In this document: positions 16,753-22,992 of the stretch, piece by piece
How the letters are laid out: each line of letters opens with the position of its first letter
Position numbering within the stretch: position 1 is the first letter of the stretch
From: Candidatus Zixiibacteriota bacterium
Lineage (GTDB): Bacteria; Zixibacteria; MSB-5A5; GN15; FEB-12
NCBI GenBank assembly: GCA_035380245.1
Contig: DAOSXA010000002.1
Location: 434,001-498,000, forward strand
DNA length: 64,000 bases
Direction of reading: 5' to 3'
Position numbers and translations under genes: made by a program
The notes under the pieces: model-generated
Database searches by the model: none
What the model was told of the DNA's origin: nothing
The model's input: only the letters and a program-made list of their open reading frames with translations

Positions 16753-18021
16753 TTACAAATCCAGATACCCTTCCGTCGGTTCTTCTCCCGCAGCCAGTTT
16801 TTGCAACACCTCGATTTCGGATGGGCTAAGCAGTTTCATACGTCTCTCGGTCGTACGTTGAGCCGTTTCAAGTGCTTTCCCGATCGTATATTTATGCCAG
16901 GGGATCATGCCCCCCCAGCTAAATGAGGGGACTTCCTTGTCGACAATCAATGTCCCCCCGAAGATATTGCAGCAAACGCCGATATTGATCCCGGTATTGA
17001 GTAACGTACCTATTCCGAATTTGGTATGATCGCCGATAAACGATCCCACCTTAATCGAACCGGTATCGATCATCTGCCCGTTAACACTACTGCGTATATT
17101 CGAATAGTTATTCTTCAGATCGGAATTAGTGGTCATCGCACCGAAATTCACCCAGGAGCCGACGTAACTGTGTCCGATGAAGCCGGCGTGATACTTGTTA
17201 ACATAGCCCTGCAGCACCGACTCCTCCAGTTCACCGCCGACTCGGCAGGTCGGGCCGATACACGAGGCTTGTATTTTACCGGCAACGATCACGGAATTTG
17301 GTCCCACGTAGGTTGGACCGTAAATCGCCGCCTGAGATTCAACCCGCGTCCCCCGGTCGATAAAAATCGGACCGTGAGAGGCGTCCAGCAATGCCCCGGG
17401 ACATACCTCCACGTTTTCAGCCAGATAGATGTCGGAGTCATTGACTAAAAACGCTCGCGGATCGAGCTTGACCGGCGCTGGTCCCAAGTTGGGACGATGC
17501 AGACGAAAATCTTCCGTCACGCGATGCTCGACATCCCCCACGATATCCCAGAGATGATTGTAAAGGGTTGCCGTTGTCATTTGCGGCGTCACCTGCTCAC
17601 CTTCATTCTCAACCACAGCCGCAAATTGATCCGGAGTGCCGATTGGCGGGGCATCCTTTAGAGCAACCATCGTGAGAAAAACAGCGGCTACTTCATCCCC
17701 GGCGAAAAAGCGCGTGGATACTCGGGCTTCCTTCACTAACTGTGGTAAGTTGCCGTAACTGCGAAGACGACCGTTGAGGAGCAATAAGTCACCATCGCCG
17801 CGTTTGATTATATTGACCGGGTAATCTCTCTGTTCATCGGCTACTAACGGGGCCAGATGATTGCGACAGGCCAGAGCCAGTCCGTCGGCTTTGAACTTCG
17901 TCAGTGCCCGCTCGAAAAGCTGGCCTATACCCGCTCGCAGGCAAAAGACCGGCCGTGTATGAGCGATTGGGTTAAACTGGGCAAACTTGGAATCTTCGTA
18001 TACGCATAGTTGAAGGGACAT
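16753..18021 (-). CDS. GlmU-like sugar nucleotidyltransferase with left-handed beta-helix
   Basis: The start is ATG 18021, behind AGGACTCATA. The 422-residue product has an N-terminal half of the Bacteroidetes-type GlmU-like family (F-N-P-I-A-H-T-R-P-V near residues 16-25). That family lacks the classical G-x-G-T-R-M nucleotide loop. Its C-terminal half is built of hexapeptide repeats (V-E-V-C-P-G-A-L-L-D, H-S-Y-V-G-S-W-V-N-F-G-A) of left-handed beta-helix acyl- or nucleotidyltransferases. It probably makes or modifies a nucleotide-activated hexosamine or hexose-1-phosphate for envelope polymers. It lies 93 bases upstream of galT on the same strand and may be co-transcribed. The exact substrate cannot be told from sequence. 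Confidence 0.82.
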   Translation of the reverse strand: MSLQLCVYEDSKFAQFNPIAHTRPVFCLRAGIGQLFERALTKFKADGLALACRNHLAPLVADEQRDYPVNIIKRGDGDLLLLNGRLRSYGNLPQLVKEARVSTRFFAGDEVAAVFLTMVALKDAPPIGTPDQFAAVVENEGEQVTPQMTTATLYNHLWDIVGDVEHRVTEDFRLHRPNLGPAPVKLDPRAFLVNDSDIYLAENVEVCPGALLDASHGPIFIDRGTRVESQAAIYGPTYVGPNSVIVAGKIQASCIGPTCRVGGELEESVLQGYVNKYHAGFIGHSYVGSWVNFGAMTTNSDLKNNYSNIRSSVNGQMIDTGSIKVGSFIGDHTKFGIGTLLNTGINIGVCCNIFGGTLIVDKEVPSFSWGGMIPWHKYTIGKALETAQRTTERRMKLLSPSEIEVLQKLAAGEEPTEGYLDL

Positions 18022-18106
18022 TATGAGTCCTGTTAATAGGGTGTGTTTAGTCTTTTTGTATGGTCGGTCACCTCAGCCACCTTCATTAGGACTACTAAAA
18101 TGTTAA

Positions 18107-18397
18107 CTACTTGTGCCAGTTGCAAGTTTTATGTTCATTACACATGGATTTCGAATTAAAAAGGTTCTCAATAATAGTATAAGAAGGGGGCAAAAATTCC
18201 TTTTTCGGATCGTTTCCCGGGATCAAAACATCGCCTATCCTGTTGTAAGGCATGAGAAAAGTTGTACGTAATCGGATCAGCGAAAAGATCACTAGCAACC
18301 CGACAGCATAGCAGAACCAAAAATGGCTTTTTTTTGAATCGTTTTCGCCTATCTTCCGATCTAACGAAGAAAATAATAATAGAGACGAAAGGACCAT
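18107..18397 (-). CDS. Possible small membrane protein (uncertain)
   Basis: The interval 18022-18402 between two divergent genes is otherwise empty. It holds a 96-codon open frame with an N-terminal hydrophobic start and one clear membrane segment near residues 28-42 (F-C-Y-A-V-G-L-L-V-I-F). A polar tail with three Cys/His-rich turns at the C-terminus follows. There is no ribosome site before the ATG at 18397, and its first codons abut the ribosome site of the selenoprotein gene on the other strand. I recognise no family. It may be chance. Confidence 0.22.
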   Translation of the reverse strand: MVLSSLLLFSSLDRKIGENDSKKSHFWFCYAVGLLVIFSLIRLRTTFLMPYNRIGDVLIPGNDPKKEFLPPSYTIIENLFNSKSMCNEHKTCNWHK

Positions 18398-18402
18398 TAT
18401 AA

Positions 18403-18732
18403 ATGCTGCAAGTCTCCGACAGCGCCAGCGCTGAACTCCAAAAAGTACTCGAGGCGCCACAGTACAAAGACAAAAAATTGATCATCTACTTCCAGGGCGT
18501 TGGCTGAAGCGGCCCCTCTATGGGGATGGCTCTGGACGAGTCGACGGAAAATCTGGAAAAGCTGGAATCGAACGGTATTGAGGCTTATATCGACCCCAAG
18601 GTCAACGAGTACCTCAAACAGTTCGGTGATATTAAGATCGATCACATAACTCGTCCCGAAGGAGCCGGTTATATGATCACGGTGGGAGAACCAAAATCTG
18701 ATTGTTCGGGTGGCTGTTCTGGCTGCGGATGA
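18403..18732 (+). CDS. HesB/IscA-family selenoprotein (in-frame TGA read as Sec)
   Basis: The frame runs from ATG 18403 (GAAAGGA about ten bases upstream) to TGA 18732 and is interrupted only by TGA at 18505-18507. The reading is continuous and family-like on both sides: Y-F-Q-G-V-G, then the TGA, then S-G-P-S-M-G-M-A-L-D-E. In E. coli IscA the matching place is Cys35 of S-G-C-S-G-M, and here the TGA is also codon 35. The C-terminus ends C-S-G-G-C-S-G-C-G and supplies the other metal-ligand cysteines. The full product is 109 residues, normal for A-type iron-sulfur carriers. HesB-like selenoproteins are an established prokaryotic family. The protein would bind iron or an iron-sulfur cluster, or act in redox, in the cytosol. 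The SelA/B/C/D machinery must lie elsewhere. A stop-truncated pseudogene is the alternative, but the clean downstream frame argues against it. Confidence 0.88.
18508..18531 (+). promoter_or_regulatory. Bacterial SECIS-like hairpin just after the in-frame TGA
   Basis: Directly 3' of TGA 18505-18507 the bases can fold as AGC/GCT outer pairs and CCCC/GGGG inner pairs around a TCTAT loop, with a small internal bulge. Bacterial SECIS elements sit in this window after the UGA and recruit SelB. The fold is short, so this is a candidate only. Confidence 0.5.
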
Positions 18733-18758
18733 TCGGACGATTATAGATGCGTTACCTT

Positions 18759-18788
18759 AAGGCCGACTCCATCGAGTCGGCCTTTTCA
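18759..18788 (+). terminator. Rho-independent terminator after the selenoprotein gene
   Basis: A ten-pair stem AAGGCCGACT/AGTCGGCCTT (18759-18768 with 18775-18784) has a six-base loop and is followed by TTCAGTTT. Confidence 0.8.
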
Positions 18789-18867
18789 GTTTATAACGAA
18801 AACTAACTAGATGAATCGCAGCGATGTGACCTGGCGTTCTCCCCTTAGTTTCCTTTCGATTTAACAA

Positions 18868-18895
18868 TTGACACCGTTACCTCGTCCCTTATCTT
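18868..18895 (+). promoter_or_regulatory. Promoter of the serpin gene
   Basis: TTGACA (18868-18873) and TATCTT (18890-18895) have a 16-base spacer and lie about 70 bases before the serpin ATG. Confidence 0.65.
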
Positions 18896-18966
18896 GAGAA
18901 TAGAAAAACATACTGACTTTATTTAATTTCAGGGCTGAGTTCTTTAATACTAATAGGGAGGCATTG

Positions 18967-20289
18967 ATGAAATATATTATGCCGTTTCTATTGATTGTGT
19001 TCATGATGTTGCTTCCAGGCTGTTCGGATGATCCGGTAGACTCAACCAGTCCCGATCCGACACCATCGGTTGTCCGCACCACCGCCGAAATGACGGCCGA
19101 GGAATTAACCGTGCTTGAGTCCTCCAACAAGTTCGGGATCAAAGCCTTCAAAGCGCTCATCGCCGAGGCCGGCGCAACCGACAACGTCTTCTTCTCTCCC
19201 CTCTCGGCCTCGTACGCCCTGAGCCTGTGCTACAACGGAGCCGACGGCACGACGCGCGAAGCCATTGGTTCGACTCTGGAACTGGCCAACCTGTCGCTTG
19301 AGGAACTAAACCAGGCTTATCAGACTGCGACCGAGATTCTCATCGAGGCCGACGAAGCGGTTGACTTTCGCGTCGCCAACTCCCTCTGGTCGCGCCAGGG
19401 CAAGGAGATCGAGCCGGAGTTCATACGACTCGCTCAAACCTACCATGACGCCCGCGTCGAAGAGATCGATTTCCAGGCAGCCGGGGCAGCCGATACGATC
19501 AACGCCTGGGTCAATGGGGCTACCAACGGTCTGATTACCCAGATGGTGCAACCACCGATCGACCCGTTCACAGCGGCCATACTATTCAACGCCATCTATT
19601 TCAAGGGCGGCTGGTCCATCAAATTCGATACCGCCCACACCAAACAGGAATCTTTTTATTTGGCTGACGGCTCCAACACCGAATGCGATATGATGCATCT
19701 CGGCTCGGATGATTTCCTGGTCGAGTATCCAGGGGAGGAATATCCACTCATGGATACCAACGTCACGAGCTACATGGACGACGACGTGCTTGTCCTTGGC
19801 CTTCCCTACGGCAACGGCGATTTCCGAATGACGCTCGTGCTGCCCGCCAGTTCCGGCTATGGAGAGGAACCGGATCATACCATAGACGATATTATCGCCG
19901 AACTCACCCCGGAGATGTGGTCAAGCTGGCAGGGTCGTCACATGGCTTACGAAATGTATCTGAGCCTTCCGAAATTCAAATTCGGTTGCGATCTGCCTCT
20001 CAACGAACTGCTGAAATCCATGGGAATGGCAATCGCTTTCACCGAAGCAGCGGATTTCTCAAATCTTTTCACCGACGGAGTCGGCTGGATAGACGACGTC
20101 AAACAGAAAACTTTCATTCAGCTTGACGAGGAAGGAACTGAGGCGGCCGCCGTCACTCAGGTGACTTTCGTCGACGCCCTTCCCCCCTCATTCATCTTCA
20201 ACCGCCCCTTCCTCGCCGTGATTCACGAGGATAACTCCGGCGCAATCCTGTTCATGGGACGCATTTCCAATCCGGTCTGGGAAGACTGA
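18967..20289 (+). CDS. Lipoprotein serpin (serine protease inhibitor)
   Basis: The ATG at 18967 follows GGGAGG by five bases. The 440-residue product has a lipoprotein signal peptide with lipobox L-L-P-G-C at residues 15-19, so it should be anchored by lipid at Cys19. The linker is Thr/Pro/Ser-rich. The serpin fold is complete: N-V-F-F-S-P-L-S-A-S near the N-terminus, F-N-A-I-Y-F-K-G-G-W in the middle and F-N-R-P-F-L at the end. The reactive-loop hinge G-T-E-A-A-A-V-T fits the small-residue P15-P8 rule of inhibitory serpins. By spacing to F-N-R-P-F the P1 residue is Ala or its neighbour, which would favour elastase- or subtilisin-like targets. It may protect the cell from its own secreted subtilases or from those of others (inference). 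It has its own promoter and terminator. Confidence 0.93.
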   Translation: MKYIMPFLLIVFMMLLPGCSDDPVDSTSPDPTPSVVRTTAEMTAEELTVLESSNKFGIKAFKALIAEAGATDNVFFSPLSASYALSLCYNGADGTTREAIGSTLELANLSLEELNQAYQTATEILIEADEAVDFRVANSLWSRQGKEIEPEFIRLAQTYHDARVEEIDFQAAGAADTINAWVNGATNGLITQMVQPPIDPFTAAILFNAIYFKGGWSIKFDTAHTKQESFYLADGSNTECDMMHLGSDDFLVEYPGEEYPLMDTNVTSYMDDDVLVLGLPYGNGDFRMTLVLPASSGYGEEPDHTIDDIIAELTPEMWSSWQGRHMAYEMYLSLPKFKFGCDLPLNELLKSMGMAIAFTEAADFSNLFTDGVGWIDDVKQKTFIQLDEEGTEAAAVTQVTFVDALPPSFIFNRPFLAVIHEDNSGAILFMGRISNPVWED

Positions 20290-20310
20290 ACGAAAACTAA
20301 ACTCAAGAAA

Positions 20311-20346
20311 ACGGCCGACTAAGTTTTAGTCGGCCGTCTTTTTTTT
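20311..20346 (+). terminator. Strong terminator between convergent serpin and SPFH genes
   Basis: A perfect 12-pair stem (20311-20322 with 20326-20337) and three-base loop is followed by a C and eight T's on the plus strand. On the minus strand the stem is followed by TTTTC, so it may also serve the SPFH gene. Confidence 0.92.
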
Positions 20347-20372
20347 GCCATTCTATTCGTAAAAGGATGTTG

Positions 20373-21230
20373 TTACACCGATATATTACCCGTGTTGATC
20401 ACCGGCTGAGTCGAGGTTTCACCGCACAATACAACCAGCAGATTCGAAACCATGGCCGCTTTGCGCTGTGGATCCAATTCTATTATCTGTTTATTGCGAA
20501 GTTCCTCCAGCGCCATTTCAACCATCCCGACCGCTCCCTCAACGATCAACTGACGCGCCGCCACGATCGCACCCGCCTGCTGCCGACGTAACATCGCCTC
20601 GGCAATCTCGGGCGAATAAGCCAGATGACTGATCCGAGCCTCGATCACCTCGACGCCGGCCTGATCCAGACGATCCTGAATCTCATTGCGTAACTGCTCG
20701 GAGATCGTGTCGGTATCTCCGCGAAGCGATACCCTGCCATGATCGGAAGTATCGTAGGGATGATGCGTGGCCAGATTTCGCACTGCCGCCTCGGATTGAA
20801 TCGCGACGAACTCGACATAGTTATCGACCACGAAACAGGCCTCAGCCGTGTCGACCACTTTCCAAACCACGATCGATGCAATTTCAATCGGATTGCCGTC
20901 AATGTCGTTCACCTTCATCCTGCCCGTTTCGAAATTCCTGACACGAAGTGATATCCGCTTCTTGGTATAAAACGGATTGGCCCAACGGAGACCTTCCTGC
21001 CTGGTCGTTCCGATATACTTGCCGAATAACTGCACCACCCGCGCTTCGTTTGGATTTACGAAGAACAGCCCGAAGAACAGAAGCAGGTTAAAAGGGATCC
21101 AGATTAGGGCTATTACTTTGGCTACCGGCGGAAGAAAAACAACGACACCGAAAGCCATCAACAGGAGAATCAGGAGTAAAAAGAGCATCCCTATCCCGGA
21201 GCCCATCTTGATTTCACGTTCCTTTATCAT
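20373..21230 (-). CDS. SPFH/band-7 membrane protein
   Basis: The ATG at 21230 is preceded by AAAGGAG at eight bases. The 285-residue product has a double hydrophobic N-terminus (about residues 12-32 and 38-58). The SPFH core follows (N-P-N-E-A-R-V-V-Q-L-F-G-K-Y, then W-K-V-V-D-T-A-E-A, V-R-N-L-A). The helical region E-V-I-E-A-R-I-S-H-L-A-Y-S-P-E-I-A is characteristic of stomatin/prohibitin relatives. Such proteins oligomerise at the inner membrane and often scaffold or restrain membrane proteases. There is no adjacent NfeD-type gene, so this member stands alone. It is convergent with the serpin gene. Confidence 0.9.
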   Translation of the reverse strand: MIKEREIKMGSGIGMLFLLLILLLMAFGVVVFLPPVAKVIALIWIPFNLLLFFGLFFVNPNEARVVQLFGKYIGTTRQEGLRWANPFYTKKRISLRVRNFETGRMKVNDIDGNPIEIASIVVWKVVDTAEACFVVDNYVEFVAIQSEAAVRNLATHHPYDTSDHGRVSLRGDTDTISEQLRNEIQDRLDQAGVEVIEARISHLAYSPEIAEAMLRRQQAGAIVAARQLIVEGAVGMVEMALEELRNKQIIELDPQRKAAMVSNLLVVLCGETSTQPVINTGNISV

Positions 21231-21303
21231 GAGTACTTCTCCTTTAACTAATCCTCTCGAAAAGGATACCCGTCTTTTGATCGTTTATTCGGCATATATA
21301 GCC

Positions 21304-21332
21304 ATTATCTACGGCTTTCTCCAGGCAGTAAA
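21304..21332 (-). promoter_or_regulatory. Possible promoter of the SPFH gene
   Basis: On the minus strand TTTACT (21327-21332) and GATAAT (21304-21309) are spaced by 17 bases. The leader would be about 65 bases. The -35 match is partial. Confidence 0.42.
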
Positions 21333-21414
21333 GACAGCTAAGTTGTTAGAATTACGTTAGGTTAACCTATCGTAAAAAAAATCAAAAAAAGTTTCCTTTT
21401 CGATTGAAAACGTC

Positions 21415-21442
21415 TTGACAAAGGGCTCTCCACGTGTAATTT
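21415..21442 (+). promoter_or_regulatory. Promoter of gdhA
   Basis: TTGACA (21415-21420), a 16-base spacer and TAATTT (21437-21442) with a TG just before it. An A-rich tract (21374-21390) upstream could act as an UP element. The expected start is near 21449. Confidence 0.72.
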
Positions 21443-21455
21443 AGCGCTTTAATAT

Positions 21456-21469
21456 GTGAAATGTTTCAC
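21456..21469 (+). promoter_or_regulatory. Palindrome in the gdhA leader, possible operator
   Basis: GTGAAA-TG-TTTCAC is a perfect inverted repeat just downstream of the predicted transcription start. A second pairing, AATGTTTC (21460-21467) with GAAACATT (21482-21489), uses part of the same bases, so the leader could alternatively fold into a longer hairpin. Either would be a point of control for glutamate dehydrogenase. Confidence 0.5.
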
Positions 21470-21533
21470 GAAAGACGTTTGGAAACATTAAGTAATTGAA
21501 CCATATTAACTTGTAATGTCTTAGGAGATGGTC

Positions 21534-22874
21534 ATGTCGAATTACGCTGATACCATCATGGGCATCGTGAAAGCCAAGGATCCGGCACAGCCGGAGTTCC
21601 ATCAGGCAGTTCATGAAGTCGTCGAGTCCCTTGAGCCGGTGTTCGAGAAGCATCCGGAATACAAGGAAGCCAAAATAATGGAACGGATCATTGAGCCGGA
21701 ACGCGCTTTCCAGTTCCGGGTGCCGTGGATTGATGACAAGGGTCAGGTCCATGTCAACCGTGGTTTCCGCGTTGAATTCAACAGCGCCATCGGTCCGTAC
21801 AAGGGCGGTCTTCGTTTCCACCCGAGTGTTAACCTTGGCATTCTGAAGTTCTTGGGCTTCGAGCAGGTCTTTAAGAATTCCCTCACCACGCTGCCGATGG
21901 GCGGTGGCAAGGGTGGTTCGGACTTCGATCCGAAGGGTAAGTCCGACACCGAAGTTATGCGTTTCTGCCAGAGCTTCATGAGCGAGCTGTTCCGCCACAT
22001 CGGTCCGAACACTGACGTTCCGGCCGGTGACATCGGCGTTGGCGGCCGTGAGATCGGTTTCCTCTTCGGCCAGTACAAGAAGCTCCGCAATGCTTTCGAA
22101 GGCGTCCTGACCGGTAAAGGTCTCAACTGGGGCGGTTCTCTGATTCGTCCGGAAGCGACCGGTTATGGCCAGGTCTACTTCGCTCAGGAAATGCTGAAGA
22201 CTCGCGGTAAGTCATTTGATGGCCTCACCTGCTCCGTTTCCGGTTCCGGTAACGTGGCTCAGTACGCCACCGAGAAAGTCAACCAGCTTGGTGGTAAAGT
22301 CGTGACGATGTCCGACTCTTCCGGCTGGATTCATGATCCCGACGGTATCTCCGGTGATAAGTGGGACTTCATCATGAACCTGAAGAACGTCAAGCGCGGC
22401 CGCATTAAAGAGTACGCTGACAAGTTCGGTTGCAAGTACCACGAAGGTACCGGCGTATGGACCGTCCCGGTCGACGTCGCTCTGCCGTCAGCCACTCAGA
22501 ACGAGGTCAACGGCGAAGATGCCAAGACGCTCGTCAAGAACGGTTGCTTCTGCGTTTCCGAAGGCGCCAACATGCCGTCCACCCCGGAAGCCATCAAGGT
22601 CTTCCAGGATGCCAAGATTCTCTACGGTCTGGGTAAAGCAGCCAACGCCGGTGGCGTGGCTACCTCCGGTCTGGAGATGTCTCAGAACTCGCTGCGTCTG
22701 TCCTGGACCCGCGAGGAAGTGGACCAGCGCCTGCACGGTATCATGAAGAGCATCCACACTGCCGCTATCGAGGCCGCCGAGAAATACGGTCACCCCGGTA
22801 ACTACGTGATGGGCGCCAACATCGCCGGCTTCATCAAGGTCGCCGATGCCATGATGGATCAGGGTGTTGTCTGA
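21534..22874 (+). CDS. gdhA: NADP-type glutamate dehydrogenase
   Basis: The start is set at ATG 21534, six bases after AGGAG; the ATG at 21528 lies inside the spacer. The 446-residue length and sequence match the hexameric bacterial GdhA family. They include the substrate loop G-P-Y-K-G-G-L-R-F-H-P, the active-site lysine K126 in P-M-G-G-G-K-G-G, the P-A-G-D-I-G-V-G-G-R-E motif, and the G-S-G-N-V-A-Q dinucleotide loop. It aminates 2-oxoglutarate with ammonia to glutamate. Codon use is more restricted than in neighbouring genes, which suggests high expression. It has its own promoter, a palindromic leader and a strong terminator. Confidence 0.97.
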   Translation: MSNYADTIMGIVKAKDPAQPEFHQAVHEVVESLEPVFEKHPEYKEAKIMERIIEPERAFQFRVPWIDDKGQVHVNRGFRVEFNSAIGPYKGGLRFHPSVNLGILKFLGFEQVFKNSLTTLPMGGGKGGSDFDPKGKSDTEVMRFCQSFMSELFRHIGPNTDVPAGDIGVGGREIGFLFGQYKKLRNAFEGVLTGKGLNWGGSLIRPEATGYGQVYFAQEMLKTRGKSFDGLTCSVSGSGNVAQYATEKVNQLGGKVVTMSDSSGWIHDPDGISGDKWDFIMNLKNVKRGRIKEYADKFGCKYHEGTGVWTVPVDVALPSATQNEVNGEDAKTLVKNGCFCVSEGANMPSTPEAIKVFQDAKILYGLGKAANAGGVATSGLEMSQNSLRLSWTREEVDQRLHGIMKSIHTAAIEAAEKYGHPGNYVMGANIAGFIKVADAMMDQGVV

Positions 22875-22895
22875 TCTCTTTTAGTTCGATCTTCC

Positions 22896-22928
22896 AAGGC
22901 GGAGCAGCCCGGCTGCTCCGCCTTTTTT
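22896..22928 (+). terminator. Rho-independent terminator of gdhA
   Basis: A 13-pair GC-rich stem (22896-22908 with 22912-22924) closes a three-base loop and runs into a T tract. Confidence 0.93.
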
Positions 22929-22930
22929 CG

Positions 22931-22959
22931 TTGACCCTCATTGTCCCCTCCGATATATT
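22931..22959 (+). promoter_or_regulatory. Promoter of the receiver/PEP-synthase-like gene
   Basis: TTGACC (22931-22936), 17 bases, TATATT (22954-22959), only a few bases beyond the gdhA terminator and 33 bases before the next ATG. Confidence 0.7.
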
Positions 22960-22992
22960 GGCCGTCTAAACTATTTTGACAGGCAATCCACA

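Noticed and set aside
18520..18732. A separate 70-codon gene starting after the in-frame TGA
   Set aside because: The ATG here has no proper ribosome spacing and the sequence is the in-frame continuation of the HesB-like protein, so a single Sec-containing gene explains it better.
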